63,750 nucleotides of DNA. Origin: an uncultured Bacteroides sp. (GTDB lineage: Bacteria; Bacteroidota; Bacteroidia; Bacteroidales; Bacteroidaceae). Under the pieces are notes generated by a model that did no database searches, was not told where the DNA came from, and was given only the letters and a program-made list of their open reading frames with translations. The DNA lies in assembly GCA_958477465.1 (NCBI GenBank), contig CAUEFX010000014.1:1-63750 (forward strand), given 5' to 3'. Of this stretch, positions 26,723 to 36,747 are shown in pieces. How positions within the stretch are numbered: position 1 is the stretch's first letter; each line of letters opens with the position of its first letter. The translations under genes were made by a program, and so were the position numbers.

Positions 26723-29047
26723 ATGAAACACACCTTATCAATTATAATGGCATTACTGTTTACCCCTATCATAGCAGTACAGGCTGATGACTTGACACGA
26801 AACATTTCGATTGTTCCCACCCCGGTGCAGATGGTACCGGGAGAGGGGAGCTACCGATTTTCGGATCAGACGGTATTTACTGTGGAAAATGCGGGACAGG
26901 CGGAAATCGTCAGGGATTTTATTAAACTGTTTACCCGTGCCGCCGGATTTACGCCTCAATTGAGAGAGGGAAGTGCGGCCGGTGGTGACGTTTGTTGTAT
27001 AACAGACCGTAATCTGAAAAGCGAAGCTTATCGGTTGGAAGTTACTCCGAACCGTATCGTGATGAAAGCTTCGGATACGAAAGGCTTTTTTTATGCGCTG
27101 CAGACCATCCGTTTATTATTGCCGCCCTCTATCGAGAATGCCCGGAACGTAGGAGGCAATCCGGATTGGACGGTACCTTCGGTGAAAATCAGTGATGAGC
27201 CTCGATTCGGTTATCGCGGACTACTATTGGATGCAGCCCGTTTTTTTATTCCTAAAGAGAACGTGTTGCGGATCATGGACTGTATGGCCATGTTGAAACT
27301 GAACAAATTGCATTTTCATTTGTGCGATGACAATGGTTGGCGTCTGGAAATAAAGAAACATCCCCGTCTGACGGAAGTGGGTGCCTGGCGTGTAAGTAGC
27401 AGAGGTGTCCCTTTTCATTCGCGGAGGAATCCGAAGTTGGGAGAAGCGACTCCGGTTGGCGGATTTTATACGCAGGAAGACATGAAAGAAATGATCGCTT
27501 ATGCGGCCGAGCGGCAGATTGAGGTAATTCCGGAGATAGAGATGCCGGCACACAGTAATGCTGCGTTGGCTGCCCATCCGGAATTGGCATGTCCGGTAGT
27601 GAAGGATTTTATAGGGGTATTGCCCGGCTTGGGCGGAACACATGCCAAGATCATCTATTGTGCAGGCAATGACAGTGTATTTACTTTCTTACAAGAGGTA
27701 ATTGATGAAGTGGTGGAGTTGTTCCCTTCCCGCTATATCCATTTGGGAGGGGATGAAGCAAATAAAATGTATTGGGAAAAATGTCCCCGTTGCCAGGCGA
27801 GGATGAAAAAAGAACATTTGGATAGTGAGGAGGATCTGCAGGGGTATTTTATGAAGCGGATGTGTGAATATGTGCAAAGCAAGGGGCGTGAAGTGATCGG
27901 ATGGGATGAACTGACCAATAGTGTGATTCCGGATGGAACTATTATTTTGGGATGGCAAGGAATGGGTACGGCTGCTTTGAAAGCTGCAGAGTTGGGGCAT
28001 CCGTTTATCATGACCCCGGCACGTATCATGTATCTGATCCGCTATCAGGGACCGCAATGGTTTGAACCTGTTACTTATTTCGGAAATACTACTTTGCGGA
28101 ATGTGTTCGACTATGAACCGGTGCAGAAAGATTGGAAACCCGAGTATAAATCTCTTTTGATGGGGATACAGGGGTCTATGTGGACGGAGTTCTGCAATAA
28201 ACCCGAGGATGTGGACTATCTGATTTTCCCCCGTTTGGCGGCAGTGGCCGAAGGGGCTTGGACTAAGCCGGAACTGAAAGATTGGAATGCTTTCCTGAAA
28301 GGACTGGATTCCTACAACAGACATATTGCAGTTAAAGGGGTGGAATATTCCCGTTCGATGTATAACATTCAGCATACTGTGACACCGGCAGACGGTGCAT
28401 TGCAGATTCAGTTGGAATGTATCCGTCCGGATGTGGAAATACACTATACGTTGGATGACAGGGAACCCTCGGTAAAATCACCCCGTTACACGCAATGTCT
28501 GACATTCAAAAAGGCACAAGTAGTAAGATGTGCCACTTTTAAAGACGGCAAACAGATGGGAAAGACACTGACTTTGCCTATTATCTGGAATAAAGCCACC
28601 GGTAAGCCTGTACTTGGAGATAAAAAGAACGAGATGGTGTTGACGAACGGAGTACGTGGAAGTCTGAAACAGACCGATTACGAATGGGCTTCTTGGGAAA
28701 AAAGCGATCATATTTCCTTTACAATCGATTTACAAAAAAGGGAGGTCTTGAATACACTTTCCTTGGGATGTATCACCAATTACGGGATGGCTATTCATAA
28801 GCCTGCTGTTGTCAAAGTGGAAGTCTCTGACAATAACCGCAAGTTCCGTGAAGTAGGAATATTGAGCTTTACTCCTGATGAAATCTTTCGGGAGGGGAAT
28901 TTTGTGGAAGACCTGGCAGTGAATATGGGCGGTATACGGGCACGCTATATCCGTATTACGGCCGAGGGCCCAGGTGCTTGCCCGGAAGATCACGTACGGC
29001 CGGGACAGGAATCCCGGGTGATGTTTGATGAGGTGGTAGTGGAATAA
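26723..29047 (+). CDS. GH20 beta-N-acetylhexosaminidase
   Basis: GH20 releases terminal beta-GlcNAc or GalNAc by substrate-assisted catalysis. I start at 26723 because it gives a signal peptide (MKHTLSIIMALLFTPIIAVQA); an upstream ATG at 26660 would overlap the sulfatase. The 774-residue protein has the GH20b domain, then the barrel with LHFHLCDDNGWRLEI and catalytic Asp344-Glu345 in HLGGDEAN. A chitobiase-type C-terminal domain (about 555-620) and a discoidin-like domain (about 640-774) follow. Its neighbours supply the sulfatase that uncovers and the galactosidase that exposes its substrate. Confidence 0.94.
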   Translation: MKHTLSIIMALLFTPIIAVQADDLTRNISIVPTPVQMVPGEGSYRFSDQTVFTVENAGQAEIVRDFIKLFTRAAGFTPQLREGSAAGGDVCCITDRNLKSEAYRLEVTPNRIVMKASDTKGFFYALQTIRLLLPPSIENARNVGGNPDWTVPSVKISDEPRFGYRGLLLDAARFFIPKENVLRIMDCMAMLKLNKLHFHLCDDNGWRLEIKKHPRLTEVGAWRVSSRGVPFHSRRNPKLGEATPVGGFYTQEDMKEMIAYAAERQIEVIPEIEMPAHSNAALAAHPELACPVVKDFIGVLPGLGGTHAKIIYCAGNDSVFTFLQEVIDEVVELFPSRYIHLGGDEANKMYWEKCPRCQARMKKEHLDSEEDLQGYFMKRMCEYVQSKGREVIGWDELTNSVIPDGTIILGWQGMGTAALKAAELGHPFIMTPARIMYLIRYQGPQWFEPVTYFGNTTLRNVFDYEPVQKDWKPEYKSLLMGIQGSMWTEFCNKPEDVDYLIFPRLAAVAEGAWTKPELKDWNAFLKGLDSYNRHIAVKGVEYSRSMYNIQHTVTPADGALQIQLECIRPDVEIHYTLDDREPSVKSPRYTQCLTFKKAQVVRCATFKDGKQMGKTLTLPIIWNKATGKPVLGDKKNEMVLTNGVRGSLKQTDYEWASWEKSDHISFTIDLQKREVLNTLSLGCITNYGMAIHKPAVVKVEVSDNNRKFREVGILSFTPDEIFREGNFVEDLAVNMGGIRARYIRITAEGPGACPEDHVRPGQESRVMFDEVVVE

Positions 29048-29076
29048 GAAGCCGGATTTTTAAAAACATAAAAACA

Positions 29077-32000
29077 ATGAATAACATGTTGAAATCATTT
29101 TTATTGATGATACTGGCAATGCCGGCTATCATTCCTGTTGCAGCACAACAACAGCCCGAATGGCAGAGTCAGTATGCCGTGGGGTTGAATAAACTGGCTC
29201 CGCATACTTATGTGTGGCCTTATGGCAGTGCTTCGGAGGTGCAGAAAGGTACTTATGAGGAGTCTCCTTATTACATGAGCCTGAATGGTAAATGGAAGTT
29301 TAATTGGGTAAAGAATCCGGATAATCGTCCGAAGGATTTTTATAAACCAGCTTTCTATACCGGTGGTTGGGCGGATATCAATGTACCCGGTAACTGGGAA
29401 CGCCAAGGATATGGTACGGCGATCTATGTCAATGAAAGCTATGAATTCGATGATAAGATGTTCAACTTCAAGAAGAATCCTCCTCTGGTCCCTTATAAAG
29501 AGAATGAGGTGGGATCTTACCGGCGAACCTTCACTGTTCCTGCCGGATGGGAAGGACGCCGTGTCGTACTTTGTTGTGAAGGGGTTATTTCTTTCTATTA
29601 TATATGGGTAAACGGTGAGCTTTTGGGATATAATCAGGGATCTAAGACAGCAGCGGAATGGGACATCACAGACAAACTGACAGCCGGAGAAAATACGGTT
29701 GCCCTCGAGGTGTACCGTTGGAGTTCCGGTTCTTATCTGGAATGTCAGGATATGTGGCGTTTGAGCGGGATCGAGCGGGATGTATATCTTTACAGTACTC
29801 CCAAACAGTATATTGCTGATTATAAGGTGACTTCCGTTCTTGAAAAGGAGCAGTATAAAGAGGGAATATTCAATTTGGATGTGACGGTGGACGGTCCTGC
29901 ATCGGGAGTAGCTTCCATTGGTTATGTATTGAAAGATGCTTCCAATAAAACGGTACTGCAGGGAAGCCGGGACATAAAGTCGCGCGGATTGAGTAACTGC
30001 ATTACATTTGATGAGCAGCGTATTCCCGATGTGAAAAGATGGAGTGCCGAATATCCGAATTTGTATACGTTGATATTGGAATTGAAAGACGCGGGCGGAA
30101 AAACTACCGAAATAACAGGCTGTGAGGTCGGTTTCCGTACTTCCGAAATAAAAGACGGGCGTTTCTGTATTAATGGCGTACCGGTGTTGGTAAAGGGAGT
30201 CAATCGTCATGAACATTCTCAGTTGGGACGTACGGTCAGCAAGGAGCTGATGGAGGAAGATATCAGATTGATGAAGCAACACAATATCAATACGGTCCGT
30301 AATTCTCATTATCCTACTCATCCTTATTGGTATCAGCTTTGCGACCGTTATGGACTTTACATGATCGATGAGGCTAATATCGAATCGCATGGTATGGGAT
30401 ATGGTCCTGCTTCTCTTGCCAAGGACAGTACATGGCTTACGGCGCATATAGATCGTACGCACCGCATGTATGAACGCTCGAAGAACCATCCGGCTATTGT
30501 CATCTGGTCTTTGGGTAACGAATCCGGAAACGGAATTAACTTCGAACGTACTTATGACTGGTTGAAGTCGGTAGAAAAGAACCGTCCTGTACAGTACGAA
30601 CGTGCGGAGGAGAACTATAATACGGATATTTATTGCCGCATGTATCGCAGTGTGGATGTGATTAAAGAGTACGTATCCCGCGAGGACATTTACCGTCCTT
30701 TTATCCTTTGCGAATATCTGCATGCAATGGGCAACAGCTGTGGCGGCATGAAAGAATACTGGGATGTGTTCGAAAGTGAGCCGATGGCTCAGGGTGGTTG
30801 TATCTGGGACTGGGTCGATCAGTCGTTCCGTGAAATCGACCGGGATGGCAAGTGGTACTGGACTTATGGCGGTGATTATGGTCCGAAAGATATTCCGAGT
30901 TTCGGCAATTTCTGCTGCAACGGACTTGTAAATGCTGTCCGCGAACCTCATCCCCATCTATTGGAGGTGAAGAAAATCTATCAGAATATCAAGAGTACGC
31001 TGATTGATAAAAAAGATTTGACGGTCCGTGTGAAAAACTGGTTTGATTTCTCTGATTTGAATGAATATGTATTGAATTGGAGTGTAACCGGGGATGACGG
31101 AACAGTGATTGCCGAAGGTACGAAAACGGTTTCTTGTGCTCCTCATGCTACGGTGGATCTTACTTTGGGGGACGTCAGACTTCCGAAAACACTCCGCGAA
31201 GCTTATCTTAATTTGAGTTGGAAACGGAAGGAAGCTGCTCCGTTGGTAGATACCGGCTGGGAGGTGGCTTATGACCAGTTTGTGCTTCCGGTATCTAAAA
31301 AAGCCCGTGGGTACAGACCGGATAAAGTCGGAAATACGACTTTTACGGTTGATAAGGCGACAGGTGCCTTGAATTCTCTTTGTTTGGATGGAGAAGAGTT
31401 ACTGATGAGCCCGGTGGCATTGAGTTTGTTCCGCCCCGCCACCGATAATGATAATCGCGACCGGATGGGAGCCAAACTATGGAGGGCTGCCGGATTGGAT
31501 GCGCTGACTCAAAAAGTGGTTTCTTTGAAAGAGAGTAAAACATTGACTACCGCACAAGTCGATGTCCTGAATGCAAAAGGAGAAAAGGTGGGAGATGCCA
31601 CTTTTACCTATACGCTGAACCGTGACGGCTCTGTGAAGGTACAGACTACGTTCCAGCCTGACACGGCACTGGTAAAATCAATGGCACGCTTGGGCTTGGC
31701 ATTCGAAGTGGAGGATGCATATAATCATATAACCTATTTGGGAAGAGGTGAACACGAGACTTATATCGACCGGAATCAGTCGGGGAAAATCGGAGTTTAT
31801 GAAACGACTCCTGAGCGTATGTTCCATTATTATGTAGTACCGCAATCTACGGGAAACCGTACGGATGTTCGCTGGATGAAATTGACGGATGATGCCGGTA
31901 AGGGGTGTCTGGTTGAGTCGGATTCTCCGTTTCAGTTTAGTACCATCGCTTATCCGGATGCAATGTTGGAGAAGGCGCGTCATATCAATGAACTGGAACA

Positions 32001-32148
32001 TAACGGAAAGATAACCGTACATCTGGATGCCAAACAGGCGGGTGTAGGTACTGCAACTTGCGGACCGGGTGTACAATCGCAGTATCTGGTTCCGTTGACA
32101 AAGCAAACTTTTGACTTCACTATTTATCCGGTGAAGAACAGAAAATAA
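29077..32148 (+). CDS. GH2 beta-galactosidase
   Basis: The 1023-residue protein has the LacZ five-domain layout and a signal peptide (ending PVAAQ), so it acts in the periplasm or at the surface. The sugar-binding domain carries PGNWERQGYG and YVNESYEFD. The barrel has acid/base Glu482 (SLGNESGNG) and nucleophile Glu546 (LCEYLHAMGNS), and a domain-5 segment contains FRPATDNDNRDR. These features indicate beta-galactosidase rather than mannosidase or glucuronidase. It is 29 bp downstream of GH20, and removing Gal would expose GlcNAc for that enzyme. The start could be ATG 29077 or 29086. Confidence 0.94.
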   Translation: MNNMLKSFLLMILAMPAIIPVAAQQQPEWQSQYAVGLNKLAPHTYVWPYGSASEVQKGTYEESPYYMSLNGKWKFNWVKNPDNRPKDFYKPAFYTGGWADINVPGNWERQGYGTAIYVNESYEFDDKMFNFKKNPPLVPYKENEVGSYRRTFTVPAGWEGRRVVLCCEGVISFYYIWVNGELLGYNQGSKTAAEWDITDKLTAGENTVALEVYRWSSGSYLECQDMWRLSGIERDVYLYSTPKQYIADYKVTSVLEKEQYKEGIFNLDVTVDGPASGVASIGYVLKDASNKTVLQGSRDIKSRGLSNCITFDEQRIPDVKRWSAEYPNLYTLILELKDAGGKTTEITGCEVGFRTSEIKDGRFCINGVPVLVKGVNRHEHSQLGRTVSKELMEEDIRLMKQHNINTVRNSHYPTHPYWYQLCDRYGLYMIDEANIESHGMGYGPASLAKDSTWLTAHIDRTHRMYERSKNHPAIVIWSLGNESGNGINFERTYDWLKSVEKNRPVQYERAEENYNTDIYCRMYRSVDVIKEYVSREDIYRPFILCEYLHAMGNSCGGMKEYWDVFESEPMAQGGCIWDWVDQSFREIDRDGKWYWTYGGDYGPKDIPSFGNFCCNGLVNAVREPHPHLLEVKKIYQNIKSTLIDKKDLTVRVKNWFDFSDLNEYVLNWSVTGDDGTVIAEGTKTVSCAPHATVDLTLGDVRLPKTLREAYLNLSWKRKEAAPLVDTGWEVAYDQFVLPVSKKARGYRPDKVGNTTFTVDKATGALNSLCLDGEELLMSPVALSLFRPATDNDNRDRMGAKLWRAAGLDALTQKVVSLKESKTLTTAQVDVLNAKGEKVGDATFTYTLNRDGSVKVQTTFQPDTALVKSMARLGLAFEVEDAYNHITYLGRGEHETYIDRNQSGKIGVYETTPERMFHYYVVPQSTGNRTDVRWMKLTDDAGKGCLVESDSPFQFSTIAYPDAMLEKARHINELEHNGKITVHLDAKQAGVGTATCGPGVQSQYLVPLTKQTFDFTIYPVKNRK

Positions 32149-32158
32149 TATTTTGAGT

Positions 32159-32172
32159 AAAACAGGCTCTAA
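32159..32172. repeat. Terminus-like remnant of the 171-bp element
   Basis: AAAACAGGCTC followed by TAA is the same end-plus-flank seen at 47990-48003. It lies 10 bp after the GH2 stop codon TAA, but no opposite end is recognisable. A decayed copy is possible, though an 11-bp match may be chance. Confidence 0.35.
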
Positions 32173-32177
32173 GATAG

Positions 32178-32206
32178 GGGTATATTCAAACAAGATGGGT
32201 ATACCC
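32178..32206 (+). terminator. Possible terminator after GH2
   Basis: GGGTATA (32178-32184) and TATACCC (32200-32206) form a 7-bp stem with a 15-nt loop, followed by TTATTTTGTTT. It ends the S1_11-GH20-GH2 transcript if functional. The remaining 230 bp before GH95 show no consensus promoter. Confidence 0.5.
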
Positions 32207-32438
32207 TTATTTTGTTTCTTTTATAGGCGTGTAACATATCTGTAAAGCAATCTCTGAATGGAATTCTTCATTTTTGTTTAGCACTGTTTCTTTCTCAGAT
32301 GTAATATTAGAAAAATCCCATATATCAATGAGTCGGAACAGAATGAAACGAAAATGTGAATATTTTCAGAGTTTTATAAAGCGGACAAAATGAAAAATGA
32401 GTATATTAGCTGAATATTAATGATTATGCTATAGAAGA

Positions 32439-34895
32439 ATGAGAAAATTGTATTTGTGTATTGTAAGCGTACTGTTTTTTTTTCCTGTGCTATGGGCGGA
32501 TGGAGTAGATTATACCCGGGGGCTTTCCATCTGGTTTGACACTCCGAACAGTCTGGATGGAAGGGCGATCTGGCTACGTGCCGGCGGATTGGGGATGAAT
32601 CCCGATAAAGAATGGGAAAATGCTTCCCTGCCGATTGGAAACGGTAGCTTAGGAGCCAATATATTGGGATCGATAGCTGCGGAACGGATTACCTTGAATG
32701 AAAAAACTCTTTGGAAAGGAGGTCCGAATACGAGTGGGGGGGCCGACTATTATTGGAAAGTGAATAAACAATCGGCGTCGATAATAGGAGATATACGACA
32801 AGCATTTGTCGATGGCGATTATGAAAAGGCGGAATTGCTGACCCGGAAAAACTTTAATGGACTGGCACATTACGAGGAGAGAGAGGAGACTCCTTTCCGC
32901 TTCGGGTCATTCACTACAATGGGAGAGATTTATGTGGAAACCGGATTGAGTGAGATAGGGATGAGTGACTATTATCGGGCACTTTCGCTGGATTCGGCTA
33001 TGGCTGTGGTAAGTTTCAAGAAGGATGATACCCGGTATATGCGCAAATATTTTATTTCGTATCCGGATAGCGTGATGGCGATGAAGTTCACAGCCGATAA
33101 AAACGGGAAGCAGAATCTGATACTTCGCTATTGCCCGAATCCGGAAGCAAAGAGCCGTTTGCGTGCGGAGGGGACTGATGGATTGTTATATACCGGAGTC
33201 CTGGAAAGCAATGGGATGAAATTTGCAATCCGTATCAAAGCAATGGCAAAAGGAGGAACGACGGCAGTTGAACAAGATCGTCTGATAGTGAAGGATGCCG
33301 ATGAGGTCGTCTTTTTGCTGACTGCCGATACGGACTATAAGATGAACTTTCAACCGGATTTTAAAGATCCGAAGACATACGTGGGGAGTGATCCGGAACA
33401 GATGACCCAAGAAACCTTGGAAGAAGCCGTCCGGAAAGGGTATGACGAATTGTATCGTGCCCATGAAGCGGATTATACCTCTCTCTTCAACCGGGTGAAA
33501 CTGCATTTGAATCCGGAGGTAACTGCCCGGAATTTGCCCACCGATTTACGCTTGGCAAATTATCGGAAAGGACAGCCCGATTATCGTCTGGAAGAGTTGT
33601 ATTATCAATACGGTCGCTATTTGCTGATTGCTTGTTCCCGTGCAGGAAACATGCCTGCAAACCTGCAAGGTATGTGGCACAATAACTTGGATGGTCCCTG
33701 GCGTGTGGATTATCATAACAATATCAATATACAGATGAACTATTGGCCGGCTTGTTCCACCAATTTAAGAGAATGTATCCGTCCGTTGGTCGATTTTATC
33801 CGAGGTCTGGTGAAACCCGGTGAAGAGACGGCAAAAGCTTATTTCAATGCCCGTGGGTGGACTGCTTCTATTTCCGGCAATATTTTCGGCTTTACATCAC
33901 CTTTATCGAGTGAAAATATGTCCTGGAACTTTAATCCGATGGCAGGGCCTTGGCTGGCTACTCATATTTGGGAGTATTATGACTATACGCGTGATAGGGA
34001 ATTCCTGAAAAATACGGGATACGATCTGCTTAAAAGCAGCGCACAGTTCACGGTGGATTATTTGTGGCATAAACCGGACGGAATCTATACGGCCGCTCCT
34101 TCCACCTCACCGGAACACGGCCCGGTGGATAAGGGGGCTACCTTTGTGCACGCGGTGGTGCGTGAAATCCTACTGGATGCCATTGAGGCGAGCAAGGTGT
34201 TGGGAGTGGATAAGAAAGAACGGAAAGAGTGGGAACATGTACTCGCACATCTGGTTCCCTATAAGATAGGACGTTACGGACAGCTGATGGAATGGTCCAG
34301 AGACATCGATGATCCGGAAGATGAACACCGGCATGTGAATCATCTGTTTGGACTGCATCCGGGACATACCTTATCGCCGGTGACCACTCCGGATTTGGCT
34401 CAGGCCGCCCGGGTGGTACTCGAACATCGCGGAGACGGGGCTACCGGATGGAGTATGGGTTGGAAGCTGAATCAATGGGCGAGATTGCTGGATGGAAATC
34501 ATGCTTACAGGCTGTATGGCAATCTGTTGAAGAACGGGACATTGGATAATTTGTGGGATGTGCATGCGCCTTTCCAAATCGATGGGAACTTCGGAGGGAC
34601 GGCAGGCATCACCGAGATGTTATTGCAGAGCCATATGGGATTTATCCAGTTATTGCCGGCATTGCCGGATGCATGGAAAGACGGTTCGGTAAGCGGAATT
34701 TGTGCAAGAGGTGGTTTTGAAGTGAACTTATCGTGGCGGAACGGCAAGTTGACAGAAGCGGTGGTGACTTCTGAAAGAGGTGTTCCGTGTACGGTGAGAT
34801 ACAAAGATAAGACGTTGTCTTTTAAGACAGAGAAAGGTAATCGTTACCGGATTGTGTTTGACAATAATGAGCTGAAAAAGAAAAAAGTTGAATGA
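32439..34895 (+). CDS. GH95 alpha-L-fucosidase (or alpha-L-galactosidase)
   Basis: GH95 inverting enzymes mostly remove alpha-1,2-linked L-fucose from Gal; a few act on L-galactose. The 818-residue secreted protein has a signal peptide (ending VLWA), an N-terminal beta domain (NASLPIGNGSLGANI), and an (alpha/alpha)6 barrel with PANLQGMWHNNLDGPW, HNNINIQMNYWPA and QIDGNFGGTAGITEML, all family hallmarks. The barrel Asn, Glu and Asp catalytic positions appear intact. It overlaps the GH29 gene by 4 bp (ATGA), so two fucosidases are co-translated. The 290-bp upstream gap may hold an unrecognised promoter. Confidence 0.93.
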   Translation: MRKLYLCIVSVLFFFPVLWADGVDYTRGLSIWFDTPNSLDGRAIWLRAGGLGMNPDKEWENASLPIGNGSLGANILGSIAAERITLNEKTLWKGGPNTSGGADYYWKVNKQSASIIGDIRQAFVDGDYEKAELLTRKNFNGLAHYEEREETPFRFGSFTTMGEIYVETGLSEIGMSDYYRALSLDSAMAVVSFKKDDTRYMRKYFISYPDSVMAMKFTADKNGKQNLILRYCPNPEAKSRLRAEGTDGLLYTGVLESNGMKFAIRIKAMAKGGTTAVEQDRLIVKDADEVVFLLTADTDYKMNFQPDFKDPKTYVGSDPEQMTQETLEEAVRKGYDELYRAHEADYTSLFNRVKLHLNPEVTARNLPTDLRLANYRKGQPDYRLEELYYQYGRYLLIACSRAGNMPANLQGMWHNNLDGPWRVDYHNNINIQMNYWPACSTNLRECIRPLVDFIRGLVKPGEETAKAYFNARGWTASISGNIFGFTSPLSSENMSWNFNPMAGPWLATHIWEYYDYTRDREFLKNTGYDLLKSSAQFTVDYLWHKPDGIYTAAPSTSPEHGPVDKGATFVHAVVREILLDAIEASKVLGVDKKERKEWEHVLAHLVPYKIGRYGQLMEWSRDIDDPEDEHRHVNHLFGLHPGHTLSPVTTPDLAQAARVVLEHRGDGATGWSMGWKLNQWARLLDGNHAYRLYGNLLKNGTLDNLWDVHAPFQIDGNFGGTAGITEMLLQSHMGFIQLLPALPDAWKDGSVSGICARGGFEVNLSWRNGKLTEAVVTSERGVPCTVRYKDKTLSFKTEKGNRYRIVFDNNELKKKKVE

Positions 34896-36715
34896 TGAAG
34901 AGATTCTTATTATCAATGGCACTGTTTGCTGCAGTTTGTAGCGGGCAGGCGCAGAACAGAGAAGGGTATAATGTGAAGCATCTGGATTTTCCACCGGATG
35001 CCACACTGCAGGAGAAAGTGGATATGGCGGCAAGATTGGTGCCGACACCACAACAGTTGGCTTGGCAGCAGATGGAACTGACTGCTTTCCTGCATTTTGG
35101 TATCAATACTTTTACCGGCCGTGAATGGGGAGAAGGCACCGAAGATCCGGCACTCTTCAATCCGGTGCAACTGGATGCAGAGCAGTGGGTGCGTACATTG
35201 AAAGAGACCGGGTTTAAGATGGTGATCCTCACAGCGAAACATCATGACGGCTTTTGTCTGTGGCCTACCGAAACTACGACTCATTCGGTGGCTTCTTCCT
35301 CTTGGAAAAACGGCAAGGGGGATGTGGTGAAGGAGCTACGGGATGCTTGTGATAAGTACGGCATGAAATTCGGAGTGTATCTGTCTCCTTGGGACAGAAA
35401 TGCAGCATGCTATGGGGATTCTCCGAAATACAACGAGTTCTTTATTCAGCAATTGACAGAGCTGCTTTCCAACTATGGGGAAGTGCACGAGGTGTGGTTC
35501 GACGGCGCCAACGGTGAAGGACCTAACGGTAAGAAGCAGGTTTATGACTGGGATGCATTTTATCAGACTATACAATGTTTACAGCCGAAAGCGGCAATGG
35601 CTATCATGGGCGATGATGTGCGCTGGGTAGGTAACGAGAAAGGAATCGGCCGTGAGACGGAATGGAGTGCTACCGTGCTTACTCCGGGAATTTACTCCCG
35701 TTCGGAGGAGAATAACAAGCAGTTGGGGGTATTCAGTAAGGCTCAGGACTTGGGAAGCCGGGATATACTTAGAAACGCAACGGAACTCTTTTGGTATCCT
35801 TCGGAGGTAGATGTCTCTATTCGTCCGGGATGGTTCTATCATCAGGAAGAGGATGGGAAGGTAAAAAGCCTGAAACATTTGACGGATATTTATTTTCAGT
35901 CGGTGGGTTACAATTCGGTTTTGCTACTGAACATACCGCCGGACCGTCGGGGATTGATAAGCGAGGCGGATGTAACCCGTCTGAAAGAGTTTGCCGAATA
36001 TCGTAAACACTCTTTTGCCGATGACAGAGTGAAAGGCGGACAGAAGTTATGGAAAGCGAAACCGGACAGTGAACGTATTTATAAACTGAAATCCGGTTCG
36101 GAGATTAATGTAGTGATGTTGCAGGAGGATATTTCGAAAGGGCAACGTGTGGAAGAATTTTCAGTAGAGGCACATACGGCTGATGGCTGGAAGGAGGTAG
36201 GACAGGGGACTACCGTAGGCTATAAACGCATGTTGCGTTTTCCTGCCGTAAAAGCCGATCGGTTGAAGATTAAAATAAAGAACTGCCGTCTGACTGCCAA
36301 TGTCAGTAAGGTCGCTGCTTTTTATGCGGTTCCTTTACAGGAAGAGGAGGAAAAGGTAGATTGGAATAATCTGCCGCGTACTGCCTGGAAACAGGTGTCT
36401 GCATCTCCGATCATTATTGATTTGGGCAGTCCGGTATCGTTGGATGCCTTCACTTATGCGCCTGCCAAAGCCGAAGCCAAGCCGACAATGGCGTTCCATT
36501 ATAAATTCTTTGTGAGCTTGGACGGTAAAAGTTGGAAAGAAGCCTCTTCAAGTGGAGAGTTTAGTAACATTATGCATAATCCGCTTCCGCAAACGGTATC
36601 CTTTAAGGAGAAGGTGAAAGCACGGTTTATCAAATTGGAAGCTACTACCCCGACAGATACTCCTGCTGTGGTGGAGATGAATGAGATTGGAGTGACTGTA
36701 AGCGATGGTCAGTAG
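34892..36715 (+). CDS. GH29 alpha-L-fucosidase, probably alpha-1,3/1,4-specific
   Basis: GH29 retaining fucosidases remove non-reducing L-fucose. This 607-residue protein has a signal peptide (ending SGQAQ), a barrel beginning LTAFLHFGINTFTGREWG, TAKHHDGFCLWPT, and the nucleophile Asp204 in VWFDGANGEGPNG. A C-terminal discoidin-like beta domain lies at about 480-607. The strand-1 region resembles the GH29-B group, which cuts the branched Fuc of Lewis structures; that assignment is tentative. Paired with GH95 (alpha-1,2), it would cover both common host fucose linkages. Confidence 0.93.
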   Translation: MMKRFLLSMALFAAVCSGQAQNREGYNVKHLDFPPDATLQEKVDMAARLVPTPQQLAWQQMELTAFLHFGINTFTGREWGEGTEDPALFNPVQLDAEQWVRTLKETGFKMVILTAKHHDGFCLWPTETTTHSVASSSWKNGKGDVVKELRDACDKYGMKFGVYLSPWDRNAACYGDSPKYNEFFIQQLTELLSNYGEVHEVWFDGANGEGPNGKKQVYDWDAFYQTIQCLQPKAAMAIMGDDVRWVGNEKGIGRETEWSATVLTPGIYSRSEENNKQLGVFSKAQDLGSRDILRNATELFWYPSEVDVSIRPGWFYHQEEDGKVKSLKHLTDIYFQSVGYNSVLLLNIPPDRRGLISEADVTRLKEFAEYRKHSFADDRVKGGQKLWKAKPDSERIYKLKSGSEINVVMLQEDISKGQRVEEFSVEAHTADGWKEVGQGTTVGYKRMLRFPAVKADRLKIKIKNCRLTANVSKVAAFYAVPLQEEEEKVDWNNLPRTAWKQVSASPIIIDLGSPVSLDAFTYAPAKAEAKPTMAFHYKFFVSLDGKSWKEASSSGEFSNIMHNPLPQTVSFKEKVKARFIKLEATTPTDTPAVVEMNEIGVTVSDGQ

Positions 36716-36747
36716 CTGAGTAGGTCTATCAGAATCAGGACAGACTC

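Noticed and set aside
29101..30957. 618-codon minus-strand open frame inside the GH2 gene
   Set aside because: The opposite strand encodes a full GH2 with catalytic motifs; the minus translation is His/Ile/Arg-rich with no family features and is a codon-bias shadow.
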